DNA of 64,000 nucleotides from Chloroflexota bacterium (GCA_958295775.1 CATQHC010000002.1:124001-188000), one strand, 5' to 3'; positions 28,865 to 38,225 are shown, numbered from the stretch's first letter. Program-made: numbers and translations. The notes: generated by a model not told the origin, from the sequence alone.

Positions 28865-30760
28865 TTAGACCTCCCTTTGCTCTATCCAAATGGGGCTTGA
28901 CCAAGCGGCATTGCCGTCGACCTGGAGTACGCGCACGTAGTAATAGCCTGGCTGCTCCGCCGGGGAGTCTGTCCACTCGTATTCGAGCAGTGCGCCATTT
29001 CCCGTAACGGTGTGAACTTCCTGACCATCGCGAATAACGTCGATGCGCGCGATATCACCGTTACCAATCACGGCAATCCGGAGCGCAAATGCCGCGGCCG
29101 GCGTGACGGAACTGCCCATGCATGCGCCATTTACTGTGACGTCCAGCAAAATGTGTTCGCAGGTGGTGGCGTACGTTCTGCGCGCCAGCAGGGCTTCCCA
29201 TAGCGATTCGCGCGTGTTCTCGTGAGCGAGCACTGCGGTGATCCCGCCTACGGGTCGCAGCCGATAGTTGATGCCGCCCATGGTATCCATGCGCGAACCG
29301 GGATGCCCGCGATGATTGTCAGTGCCGCCCACAAAGCCCAGGCGTAGACCCTTGGCAAGGGCGCTGCGCGCCGACGAGCCGTTGCCGCCCAGGATGACGG
29401 GGGCGCCGATCTCTTCGACTTCGAACGATCCGCGCAACTGACAGATTTCCACGTGCCGCTGGAATTCGGGGTGATGCACGGCCCAATCCGTGGGTTGCCA
29501 GCGCCCAAACGTAGTCCCGCCCTCGGAATGGGTGTTCGGGTGATGCGGAATTACCAGGGCGCGGCCCGGCGGCAATTGCCCCCAAAGCTCATTCGGATCA
29601 TCAGGCGTGGGACAGGGCATGTCGTCGTCCAAATAGTAGACGTTCCGGTGGCCGTAAGCGCCGGCCCGGCTGTATTCGTACGCCAGAAACGTGGTGAACT
29701 CGCCGGGAACATAGTGTTCTCTTACGCACGCTTTGCTGCGTTCCCAGTCCGTGCCGCCTTCGTGGTCGGTGACGGCGACAAAGTCCAGCCCGCTGATGTG
29801 CCGCGCGTACCAATAGGCGTCGTCTATGTCTCGCACGCCATCCCCTGAGAGATTGGTGTGGTTGTGGATGTCGCCCCAGTAGACGTTGTAGCCGCTCGGG
29901 CGAAAGTGCGGCGCAATGGGCCGGCTCTTGCCAATCACGCCGCTGCGCTCGTCCCGCGCCCGCACGATGCACACGCCGCGCTCCGCCGGCACGTCGATTT
30001 GCGCCCGCGCCAGGCCGCGGTGCTCGGTTGTGGCAACCGCTTCCGCTTGGGACGCGCCGCCGCTGCTGGCGACTGTTTCCAGCTTGAGCTCTCCTTGAAA
30101 GCCGTCGAGCACGTTGCCGAACGCGTCTCTGGCATGGACGTACACCTGGGCGGTGTCTTCATCAGGACGATTCTGCGGTACGCACACGCCGAGCGCCGCA
30201 GGCGCCGCGGGCAGAATGTCAATGGCCGGTTGCACCTGCAAGGGAAAATGACGCCCCCCGCCCCGGACCGGATAATCCGGATTGCTGTAGTCGGTGTTGC
30301 CTTCGATATCAATGCCCACCTCAAAGAAGCTGTCCACACTAAGGATGTCTTGGGCCTGCGCCGGCTGACGAAAGCCGGAAACATAGCTGCCGGGATGGCC
30401 AAGCGTGACCGTAAGTGTATCGCCGCCGCGCAGCGGCTTCCCTTCGAGCACGGCATAGATGACGGGATACTGCGAGTGGTGGTAGGAGAGCGGGTGTCCG
30501 TTCACCACGTTCACGCGCACACTGGTACCGGGAACACTTGTGGCGGCAACCACGTTGCCCACGTCCCAGCGCTGCTTCTCCCGGTGCGGCGGCGCAATGC
30601 GCACCCCGCCCCCGATCGCAATGCCCTGCGCGCCCACGGACACAACGATGTCCCACGTGCCCTGCTGCCCTACGGTGATGGGAGTGGACGGCGTGATGCC
30701 TGCGGTATAGTCGGCCGGCGCCTGTCCGGCGGTCTGTTCATGGATGGAATCGGATTTCAC
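28865..30760 (-). CDS. DUF3604 domain protein (PHP-like predicted metallohydrolase), copy 1
   Basis: 631 aa; YNVYWGDIHNHTNLSGDGVRDIDDAYWYARHISGLDFVAVTDHEGG, YEYSRAGAYGHRNVYYLDDD, VIPHHPNTHSEGG, GFVGGTDNHRGHPG. Confidence 0.85.
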   Translation of the reverse strand: MKSDSIHEQTAGQAPADYTAGITPSTPITVGQQGTWDIVVSVGAQGIAIGGGVRIAPPHREKQRWDVGNVVAATSVPGTSVRVNVVNGHPLSYHHSQYPVIYAVLEGKPLRGGDTLTVTLGHPGSYVSGFRQPAQAQDILSVDSFFEVGIDIEGNTDYSNPDYPVRGGGRHFPLQVQPAIDILPAAPAALGVCVPQNRPDEDTAQVYVHARDAFGNVLDGFQGELKLETVASSGGASQAEAVATTEHRGLARAQIDVPAERGVCIVRARDERSGVIGKSRPIAPHFRPSGYNVYWGDIHNHTNLSGDGVRDIDDAYWYARHISGLDFVAVTDHEGGTDWERSKACVREHYVPGEFTTFLAYEYSRAGAYGHRNVYYLDDDMPCPTPDDPNELWGQLPPGRALVIPHHPNTHSEGGTTFGRWQPTDWAVHHPEFQRHVEICQLRGSFEVEEIGAPVILGGNGSSARSALAKGLRLGFVGGTDNHRGHPGSRMDTMGGINYRLRPVGGITAVLAHENTRESLWEALLARRTYATTCEHILLDVTVNGACMGSSVTPAAAFALRIAVIGNGDIARIDVIRDGQEVHTVTGNGALLEYEWTDSPAEQPGYYYVRVLQVDGNAAWSSPIWIEQREV

Positions 30761-30800
30761 GGCAAGCCTTTACACTGTTCAACCTTCTTCTGACAACCGG

Positions 30801-32708
30801 CTACGTCGCTTCATCACACTTAGGAATGACCGGCAGCACGATGTGCGAGGGCCGTTCCGGCTCGTGAAAGACTCTGTTGTACGCTTCTTTCAGACGTGTA
30901 TGGCGTCCCAGCGGTTCGCCGGTATTCGGATTGACGTCGAAGCGCGGAAAGTTGCTGCTGGAGATGTCGAGCCGGATGCGGTGTCCTCTTACAAATACAT
31001 TGCTCGTGGGATACATCTCGATGGTTAGCGGCGTCGGCGTATCCGGCGTGAGAAACTCGGCGCTCTCGCGGCTATTGCGGTAACGGGCGCGCTGGATGCT
31101 ATCCGTAATGTTCATGGCAAAGCCCTGGGGATAGTCACCATTCGGCGGATGCACGTCGAGCAGCTTGACCGTGAAGTCCGTATCCGGCGCGGTTGAGGCA
31201 ATCCAGAGCTTCACGGTGAGCGGCCCGGTGACTTCTATGTCCTCCTCAAGAGGCGGAGTCTGGAATACGAGGACATCAGGACGCGCGGCAAGCGGGAGGC
31301 TGCCGGTATAGCCAAAGAAACGTTCGTCGCCGCGCTGGTCGTAAGCGCCCGCCACGAGCACGGGATCGCCCGCCGAGAGATTGCCGCCGATTGTCGGCAC
31401 CGGATTGGCGGGGTCGAAGGTAAATGAACTATGACTCTCTTGCTTAGTGGGTGACGGCGTATCCGTGCTCAGGCCGCCGCCGGCGTGCAGGTAGAAAGGC
31501 GTCCACTGGGTGCGTGCCAGCGGCCATTCGTCTTCCGCCCGCCAGTGTCCGCCGTGATCAAGCCGGCCGTCGCTGTTGCGCGTGCCGCTGCCGCCGCCCA
31601 TGACGAATATCTGCACCGGCTTGGTGTGGGCCGCGCCGGTTTCCTCTCCTTTGAGCCAGTAGTCGAACCAGTGGAGCCGCAGTTCGTTCATGTCGTAAAC
31701 CGCCGCCTCGCGGCCAAAGTCGACGTCTCCCGCGTGGGAGACCTCAGCGCTGCCGGTGCCATGGGTGAACGGGCCCATGATGAGGGTCTGTTGCGATTCC
31801 TTGCGCTCGGTTAGCTCGACATAATTCGTGCAGGTTGAGCGGGCGTAGGAGTCGTACCAGCCGCCAAAGTAGACCGTGGGCACGTCGGCATGTTCGTCGT
31901 AGTAGAGTTCCGGCCCGTAGCCGGGACGGCGCCAGTATTCATCCAGGTCGCCGTGGGTGAGCACGTCCAAGTGCCATTGCTCGTAGCTGGGGACTTCCGC
32001 CAGCGGCGAGACGCCCTTCTTGAGCGGCGCGTTCGCCACCCACTGCGCGACGTTGGCAAAGGCGCTATCCAGGCTCTGGCGCAGGCGCGGGTCGCTGAGC
32101 GCTTCCTTGCTGGTGGTCGCCATGCGAAAGGCGTAGACCATGAAGCGCATCTCGCACGCGCCGTTGTGCCGCATGGAAGCGGTGTGGTAGTTCCACGGCC
32201 CTTCCTCGACGAACATGCCCGCGAGACCGGGCGGATCGAGCGACGCGAGGGCGCTTTGCGTGCACCCGGCGTAGCTGCACCCGGTAGTGGCAATCTTGCC
32301 GTTCGACCAGGGCTGCTCCACAATCCACGCGCAGGTATCGTAGCCGTCCGGCCCCTCGTCGCCAAAGGCGTACCATTCGCCCTCCGAGGTAAACCGCCCC
32401 CGCACGTCCTGTACCACCACCACGTACCCCCGCCGCGCGTAGTAATGCCCCTTACGCCTTAAGCCGAGACCGGTCTTGTCATACGGCGTGCGCTCGAGAA
32501 TGACGGGGAATTGTCCTTCAGCCGCTACCAATCCATCTTGGGTCAGCCCAATAGTGCCCTGACTGCCGTGAGAGGGTACCGCCGGCCGGTAGACGTCCGT
32601 GCCGAGCTCTACGCCGTCTCGGGAGGCAATCATCACGTTTCTTTCAACCACAACGCCGTATTGTTGTGGGAAACCTTGCTCTTTTGTCACGGCATTGCCT
32701 CTTTTCAA
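30801..32708 (-). CDS. CocE/NonD family hydrolase (X-Pro dipeptidyl-peptidase S15-like)
   Basis: 635 aa; VILERTPYDKTG, VVQDVRGRFTSEGEWYAF, GKIATTGCSYAGCTQSALA, PTVYFGGWYDSYAR, HRIRLDISSSNFPRFDVNPNTG. Confidence 0.9.
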   Translation of the reverse strand: MKRGNAVTKEQGFPQQYGVVVERNVMIASRDGVELGTDVYRPAVPSHGSQGTIGLTQDGLVAAEGQFPVILERTPYDKTGLGLRRKGHYYARRGYVVVVQDVRGRFTSEGEWYAFGDEGPDGYDTCAWIVEQPWSNGKIATTGCSYAGCTQSALASLDPPGLAGMFVEEGPWNYHTASMRHNGACEMRFMVYAFRMATTSKEALSDPRLRQSLDSAFANVAQWVANAPLKKGVSPLAEVPSYEQWHLDVLTHGDLDEYWRRPGYGPELYYDEHADVPTVYFGGWYDSYARSTCTNYVELTERKESQQTLIMGPFTHGTGSAEVSHAGDVDFGREAAVYDMNELRLHWFDYWLKGEETGAAHTKPVQIFVMGGGSGTRNSDGRLDHGGHWRAEDEWPLARTQWTPFYLHAGGGLSTDTPSPTKQESHSSFTFDPANPVPTIGGNLSAGDPVLVAGAYDQRGDERFFGYTGSLPLAARPDVLVFQTPPLEEDIEVTGPLTVKLWIASTAPDTDFTVKLLDVHPPNGDYPQGFAMNITDSIQRARYRNSRESAEFLTPDTPTPLTIEMYPTSNVFVRGHRIRLDISSSNFPRFDVNPNTGEPLGRHTRLKEAYNRVFHEPERPSHIVLPVIPKCDEAT

Positions 32709-32796
32709 TTCTTAGCACAACAACGGAAGTCACGGCGGGCATGTCTTGCTATAGTTGGTCTACAGTGTGCCAGATTTTGCTAGCTCTGTGTGGGGA

Positions 32797-33879
32797 ATGG
32801 ACACCATGCCTATTTGGAAGACTTCTGAGACCGGTTTGCAGCAGATTTCAGAAACGACTCTCGAGCAGCAGCAATTTTTGGAGGAACATTTGGAGGATTG
32901 GATCGTTGCAAATCCAGATTTCTTGGAGGAGCCGCTCCTAATCATTGGACGACAAGTGCTTATACCGGGCGTAAATGACAAGATCGACGTCCTTGCGTTA
33001 GATCTCGAAGGAAATTCTGTGATAATCGAACTGAAACGCGGTCAACTTACAGATCCTGTAGATATGCAAGCCTTGCGCTATGCGAGTTACGTGTCACGCT
33101 GGAGTGCTTCAGATTTTGAGGATCACGCTCGTAACTACCGCGACCAAAGAGCTAAGGCTGAGTTCAGCCTTAGCGATGACTTTGCGCACTTTTGCGCGGA
33201 ACAAGGAATTGATAAAGTCCCTGATTTGAATGCTGATCAGCGCATCATCTTGGTGGGTTCCACCATTCGCGACAAGTTGGGCAGCGTGGCGCTCTGGCTG
33301 CGCTCTCACGGCATTGACATAAAGGCGGTTGAGGTTGAGGTCTATAAAGAGAGAGAAGGTACGTTCTTACAGCCGAGGGTCATTATTCCCTTGCCGGTAG
33401 ACCGGTTTCCGAGTGTGGTCCCCGACCCATCGCCACGGCCTTGGATTACCGACGGCAGAAGGTGGCATTTGCAAGAACGCTGCGGTCCAAAGGCGAGTGA
33501 GATGCTCACTAAACTCATCAATCTCGTAGACGAAACATGCGAGGGTGTTGAAGGCCCGCATTGGAACCAGAAGCTCTATGTCTCGTATTCGATAAACAGC
33601 CATCGTTGGCTATACATAAATACTCAGAAAACCTCATTGGTATTGGATTTTCACAGAGGGACTGAAGGTTTCAATCAAGCGGACATCGTGAAAAGGCTAG
33701 GTGTGGTCGAGTTTCCAACTGACGGTACACTGGCGGAAAAATTAAAACTGCCCAGTTCGATTTCAATCGGCCCTCAGAACCCATGGGGTAGGCTCAACAT
33801 TAAGGAAGACTTCGACTTGGATGCGCTGGAGTTTCGTGAGTTTCTAAAGGAAGTACAGACGGCATTTCCCAAAGCATGA
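32797..33879 (+). CDS. NucS/DUF91-like PD-(D/E)XK endonuclease-domain protein
   Basis: ORF 32755-33879; LIIGRQVLIPGVNDKIDVLALDLEGNSVIIELKRGQLTDPVDMQALRYASYVSRW (D...ExK core). ATG at 32797 or 32806 is more plausible than 32755. Confidence 0.75.
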   Translation: MDTMPIWKTSETGLQQISETTLEQQQFLEEHLEDWIVANPDFLEEPLLIIGRQVLIPGVNDKIDVLALDLEGNSVIIELKRGQLTDPVDMQALRYASYVSRWSASDFEDHARNYRDQRAKAEFSLSDDFAHFCAEQGIDKVPDLNADQRIILVGSTIRDKLGSVALWLRSHGIDIKAVEVEVYKEREGTFLQPRVIIPLPVDRFPSVVPDPSPRPWITDGRRWHLQERCGPKASEMLTKLINLVDETCEGVEGPHWNQKLYVSYSINSHRWLYINTQKTSLVLDFHRGTEGFNQADIVKRLGVVEFPTDGTLAEKLKLPSSISIGPQNPWGRLNIKEDFDLDALEFREFLKEVQTAFPKA

Positions 33880-33919
33880 CATTGGATGATCCTTTAACCG
33901 CCGATACGGTGGCTGGCCG

Positions 33920-34264
33920 CTACTTCTTGCGCTGTCTGAGAATCTCGCGTTCCTGTCTCTTTAGCTTCGGTAGTTCGCGGTCGATGACCGCCCAAGTGAG
34001 GTCGAGGTCCACTCGTGCGTACGCGTGAACAAGCCGGTTTCGCATGGCAATGATACGGGGCCAAGGAATCTCTCGGTGTGCGGTGGTGAACTCAGCAGGG
34101 AGACGGCGAGTTGCTTCGCCGATGATCTCTAACCTGCGAATGACGGCGTCCTGCTATTCCTGTGAAGCGAGAAACGCCGATCTATTGAGACTCTCCGTGT
34201 AAGCCTCAATCAGTTCAATACTTTCTAGGATGTCGCTGAGATAGACGGTGGGGTCTGTGGACAT
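33920..34264 (-). pseudogene. hepT: HepT-family (DUF86) toxin gene interrupted by an in-frame TAG at codon 37 (34154-34156)
   Basis: Manual minus-strand translation: MSTDPTVYLSDILESIELIEAYTESLNRSAFLASQE*QDAVIRRLEIIGEATRRLPAEFTTAHREIPWPRIIAMRNRLVHAYARVDLDLTWAVIDRELPKLKRQEREILRQRKK*; RNRLVHAY matches RX4HXY. Confidence 0.85.
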
Positions 34265-34268
34265 TGGA

Positions 34269-34580
34269 TCAGAGAATGGCCACCAGTTGTGAGAGGATGC
34301 GGTCGCGGAGGCGCGGGTGGATGGAGCGGTAAGTCAGAATGTCAACTTTGCGGCCCAGCGCCTGTTCCAAGTCTAAGCCGAGGCCGGCGAGATCAAGCAA
34401 ACTTGCACCCGCAGGCATATCCACTAGCAGGTCAATATCGCTCTGTGGCCCCAGCGTGCCTTCAGTCACCGAACCAAAGAGCCCGGCCTGCCGAACATTG
34501 TACCTCTTCAGTATCGGCACAACGGTATGTCTAATTGCTGTAATGGTGGGCAACGGTGCCGGTCTTTCTTCTGGTCGCAT
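34269..34580 (-). CDS. mntA: MntA-type minimal nucleotidyltransferase (antitoxin)
   Basis: 103 aa; LFGSVTEGTLGPQSDIDLLVD (GSx10DxD) typical of MNT/MntA; stop is 4 nt before hepT ATG. Confidence 0.88.
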   Translation of the reverse strand: MRPEERPAPLPTITAIRHTVVPILKRYNVRQAGLFGSVTEGTLGPQSDIDLLVDMPAGASLLDLAGLGLDLEQALGRKVDILTYRSIHPRLRDRILSQLVAIL

Positions 34581-35003
34581 AGGCCTTCAATCCAGTCAAC
34601 AAGCAACATTCTCTGTCCGGCGCACATACTCATCGTCTGAGGCAGCACCCCAGCCTTCAGAGTACACTGCAATCATAGCTTGACAAGGGCGCTTGAGTCC
34701 ATATGCTGCCTTAAGAATCTTGAGGATTCCGTCCATTCGGCTAATAGCTCTATCGTGCTGCCACGTTCTTCGTCGAGGGTCAGTCTGCCAATGGTTCGAC
34801 ATCTTCACTACAAACTGACTTGGCAGTATCAACCCTTAGTCAACTAACGCATCGATTGGATATCTCAAGAAACAAAGTTCAGGCAAACTGGCATGGCAGA
34901 ATGGCCTGGAATGCAAGGTGCAAGGTATACAATATTTCTGACTTTGCCCCGCCGGCATGTTTCACCTAGCGGGCTGCAATACTCTTACTCGAAGTCTTCA
35001 AAA

Positions 35004-36986
35004 CTAAACTCTCGTCACCCATACCGGGCTGCTCCAGGCTTGGGCGACGCGGCCGTGGACGAGGTCGCGTTGGCGCACGCGGACGTAGTAGATAGCGCGA
35101 GCGGGCGGCGTCTCGTCGGTCCAGTCAAAGCTGAAGTCAAGGGGCGCGCTGCCGCCGGGGAACCATTCCTTGTGCACGACACTGAAACCCGCGTCCGGTC
35201 GGTTGAGGTCGGCGCGGAGCACATGAATCCAGCGCAGAGGGCCCGTGCCCAGCGCCTCCACGTGCACGGCCACCGGCTCACCGGCGGCGATAGTCGTCTC
35301 GCCGCCCATCGGCTCGCCGTTCACCGCAAACTCCAGATAGATGCGGGAGCCGGTGGAGCCGTACGTGCGGCGATTGCGGATGGCGTCAAAGGCCGCCTCG
35401 CGCGTCAACTCCGGCACCCAGACCGCCATGGCGCCAAAGCCTTCTTTGCCCGGCTGCGCGCCGTGGTTGTCCGAAGAGCCGATCACGCCGAGTTTGAGAC
35501 CCGCCAGCCAGGCATCCACCGCGTAGTTGCCGGGATCGCCCGGGCCGTTGAAGGTAAAATCTGAAACGTCCATGGAAATGGGGTGGTCCGGCGCGTATTC
35601 CTCGCTCAGGCCGTGGGAAGAGTAGATTTCGATAGTGGGGCGGAACCGGGGGTCATGGATGCGCCAGTCGTGTTTGACGCCGCCGCCCGGACGCGCAAAG
35701 CCACCGGTGTGATGAGGGATAGTGAACATCTCTCCCTCAAGCTGCTCACGGGCCGCCCGCTCCCAGATCTCTTCCGGATTCTCCTCGTCTTGATAGTGGA
35801 GCGGTCCCGCGCTGCCGCGATAGTAGACGTTGTGATGGCCGTAGGGCGCGCCGAAACTCGCCTCGTAGCCAAGGATCGTGGCAAATTGGCCCGGCGCATT
35901 CCACTTCCCGGTATAGGCGACGTTTTGCTGCCAGTCTTCCTGGCTCATGCTGCGCCTGTCGTTGTGGTCGGTCGCGCAGTAGATGTCGAGCAGGGAAGCG
36001 TAGCGGGCGTAGCGAAAGTGGTCGTCGCGGGTGCCGGTGCCATCCCACGAGTACTGACTATGGGAGTGAATATCACCCCAGTAAAGGCCGCCCACGGGCT
36101 TGCCGTCCGTCTCATCTGAAGCGGCAAAGACCTTGCTCGGATTGGAGAGGCCATACAATTTGCCATCATTGGAAGTGCCGCGCAGGCGCAGCACACCCGC
36201 CGCCGTGGGTGTGATCGTGAACTCTCGACAGCCCCACGTGCTTGCATCGCCCAGCTTGACAGGACTCGAGGGAAGAGTAGCCGCGCCCGCTGCGACGACG
36301 AGATAAATCGCGGTATCCGGCGCAGGCACCGGATTGTGGAATTCGTCCAACGCCACCATGCGCACGCGCATCTCTCTGCTAGCGACACTACGCGACTCGA
36401 GTACTAGCAACAGTTCTACCGGCGGCCCCGGTTCGCTATGCAGCAGCGGCAAGGCTCCATCCGGCAAGAGCGTGAAAGTGCCCACCCCAGTGGCATCGAC
36501 TGCCGCGCGCACGTGCTCCGGTGATCCTGGCCAGAGCGGCGGCGTAAAGCCGCGACCGCCGTGGCTCATGTCGCCATAGACCACATTGATGGTGTCACCC
36601 GCATGAAGCGCACCCTCCGTCACCGCGACGGAAACGGTCCACGCGTAGCGGCTTCCGGGCGGATAGCCCACGTTGGTGCGGAACGTCTTGACGTATTCAG
36701 CTTCGCTCGCGTCGAGTACTTCGAAGTGCAAGCGCACGCCCGGCCGGTCGGTGTGTGCGGTCACGTAGTAAGGTGCGGTGGGGTCCACGCTCTGCAGGCG
36801 GCGCGCGGAATTGCGCCACCACTGGTGCCAGCGCTCCGGCAGCGCTACCTGCAATCCACCGCCCGCGGCAACGCCGTCTTTGCCTACCACATACGTTGCA
36901 ATCCACGTACCCCAAGTTCCCGCACGGCCGTGGTTCGGTGCGATAGATACGGTACCGAGTTCTTGACTGTCTTCAGAGGATGCCAT
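35004..36986 (-). CDS. DUF3604 domain protein (PHP-like predicted metallohydrolase), copy 2
   Basis: 660 aa; GGLYWGDIHSHSQYSWDGTGTRDDHFRYARYASLLDIYCATDHNDR, ATILGYEASFGAPYGHHNVYYRG, TIPHHTGGF, GVIGSSDNHGAQPG; aligns by eye with copy 1. Confidence 0.85.
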   Translation of the reverse strand: MASSEDSQELGTVSIAPNHGRAGTWGTWIATYVVGKDGVAAGGGLQVALPERWHQWWRNSARRLQSVDPTAPYYVTAHTDRPGVRLHFEVLDASEAEYVKTFRTNVGYPPGSRYAWTVSVAVTEGALHAGDTINVVYGDMSHGGRGFTPPLWPGSPEHVRAAVDATGVGTFTLLPDGALPLLHSEPGPPVELLLVLESRSVASREMRVRMVALDEFHNPVPAPDTAIYLVVAAGAATLPSSPVKLGDASTWGCREFTITPTAAGVLRLRGTSNDGKLYGLSNPSKVFAASDETDGKPVGGLYWGDIHSHSQYSWDGTGTRDDHFRYARYASLLDIYCATDHNDRRSMSQEDWQQNVAYTGKWNAPGQFATILGYEASFGAPYGHHNVYYRGSAGPLHYQDEENPEEIWERAAREQLEGEMFTIPHHTGGFARPGGGVKHDWRIHDPRFRPTIEIYSSHGLSEEYAPDHPISMDVSDFTFNGPGDPGNYAVDAWLAGLKLGVIGSSDNHGAQPGKEGFGAMAVWVPELTREAAFDAIRNRRTYGSTGSRIYLEFAVNGEPMGGETTIAAGEPVAVHVEALGTGPLRWIHVLRADLNRPDAGFSVVHKEWFPGGSAPLDFSFDWTDETPPARAIYYVRVRQRDLVHGRVAQAWSSPVWVTRV

Positions 36987-37445
36987 GAGTTTCTACTTTC
37001 CATTAGCTGGTGCGGCAGGTTGAACTCTCGTATGAGGCAAAGGGAAGTCTGCGGTACTCCCATGCGCTCTCCCGCGTTTTAGTGGCGGCAAGGAAACGTC
37101 GAATTACGTGGACGCGTGGTCGCGAACGCAACGGCACACCAGAGGCGCTCTGCAATTGGCTTGGTTCGCGCGTGCTGGCCCGCCTCCTTTGACACTTGCC
37201 GCGTATATAGCACAATAGCAACCGAAGTACCTACATACAAGGAGCGCCGCGAGTGATGGCAGGATCTACCGATAGATGCCTCCGGAGAAGTTGCCTGCGG
37301 TCATTCTTAGCGGAGCGTCGAACAGTGTTCGCGGGATATCAGGTGCTCGCTGAGCAGCAACGTTGCTTGGCTGGAGACAGCTTAGGCACTTCACGTTGTT
37401 CAGGGTGACAATCGCAAGGCCCTGCGAGAGATGGGAGCTCTTAGA

Positions 37446-37475
37446 GTTTGCCCCGTACGTGATACGGGGGCGAAC
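37446..37475. repeat. Palindromic dispersed repeat unit TTTGCCCCGTACGTGATACGGGGGCGAACG
   Basis: Near-identical to 62056-62085 (TTGCCCCCGTACCTGATACGGGGGCAAACG). Confidence 0.65.
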
Positions 37476-37529
37476 GTTTCTGGTGCAGACAAGACGAGCG
37501 TAAACAGGTTCTAAGGGAAAGGTGGGCCC

Positions 37530-38225
37530 CTGAGAGAAAATACACGAAAAGCGCTTGCCGCTGAATTCGTCGGCACCTTCTGCTTCTTCTTCATCGGCGC
37601 GGGAGCAGTAGTCGCCGACGCATTCATGGTCGCGCGCGGCGGTGGTGGATTGGGGCTCGTGGGCATTGCGCTCGCCAACGGTCTGGCGCTGGCCGCCTTG
37701 ATTACGGCATTCGGCGGCTTTTCGGGGGCACACTTCAATCCAGCCGTTACGGTAGCGGCGTTGATCGGCCGCCAAATCACCGCCGTACACGCCGGTCTCT
37801 ACATTCTGACCCAACTGCTGGCGGCGGTGCTGGCAGGTTTTGCCTTGCGCGCAGTCTTTCCTACCGCAATTTGGCAAGCCGCGAATCTCGGTACCCCCGC
37901 CGTGACCGCAGGCGTTTCGATTGCCGCCGCCGTTCTTTTGGAAGCCATTCTTGCCTTCATTCTCGTCATCGTCATCTTCGGCGCCGCCATGGACGCGCCC
38001 GCCGGCAAAGCAGGGGGACTTGCCATCGGGCTAACCGTTGCGGCGGCAATCCTCATGGGTGGGGAGCTCACCGGCGCGGCGATGAATCCGGCGCGCACGT
38101 TTGGTCCCGCAGTGGCGGCTAACTTCTGGGAAAACCATCTCGTCTATTGGGTCGGCCCACTGTGCGGCGCAATCCTCGCAAGTCTCATTTATAGCCGTTT
38201 CTTCATGGCAGCGAAGACAGATTGA
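37530..38225 (+). CDS. MIP family channel (aquaporin/glycerol facilitator-like), probable CTG start
   Basis: GAHFNPAVTVAAL and GAAMNPARTFGPAVAA (both NPA motifs). ORF track starts at 37626, but in-frame upstream sequence (L)RENTRKALAAEFVGTFCFFFIGAGAVVADAF is a canonical MIP first helix; in-frame TAA at 37512-37514 leaves CTG 37530 as the only start-like codon. Confidence 0.82.
   Translation: MRENTRKALAAEFVGTFCFFFIGAGAVVADAFMVARGGGGLGLVGIALANGLALAALITAFGGFSGAHFNPAVTVAALIGRQITAVHAGLYILTQLLAAVLAGFALRAVFPTAIWQAANLGTPAVTAGVSIAAAVLLEAILAFILVIVIFGAAMDAPAGKAGGLAIGLTVAAAILMGGELTGAAMNPARTFGPAVAANFWENHLVYWVGPLCGAILASLIYSRFFMAAKTD

Noticed and set aside
29858-30793. 311-aa + strand ORF
   Set aside because: Antisense to DUF3604 copy 1; no family features.
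34596-34832. 78-aa minus-strand ORF upstream of mntA
   Set aside because: No recognisable domain and no clear RBS; could be a remnant but not supportable as a gene.
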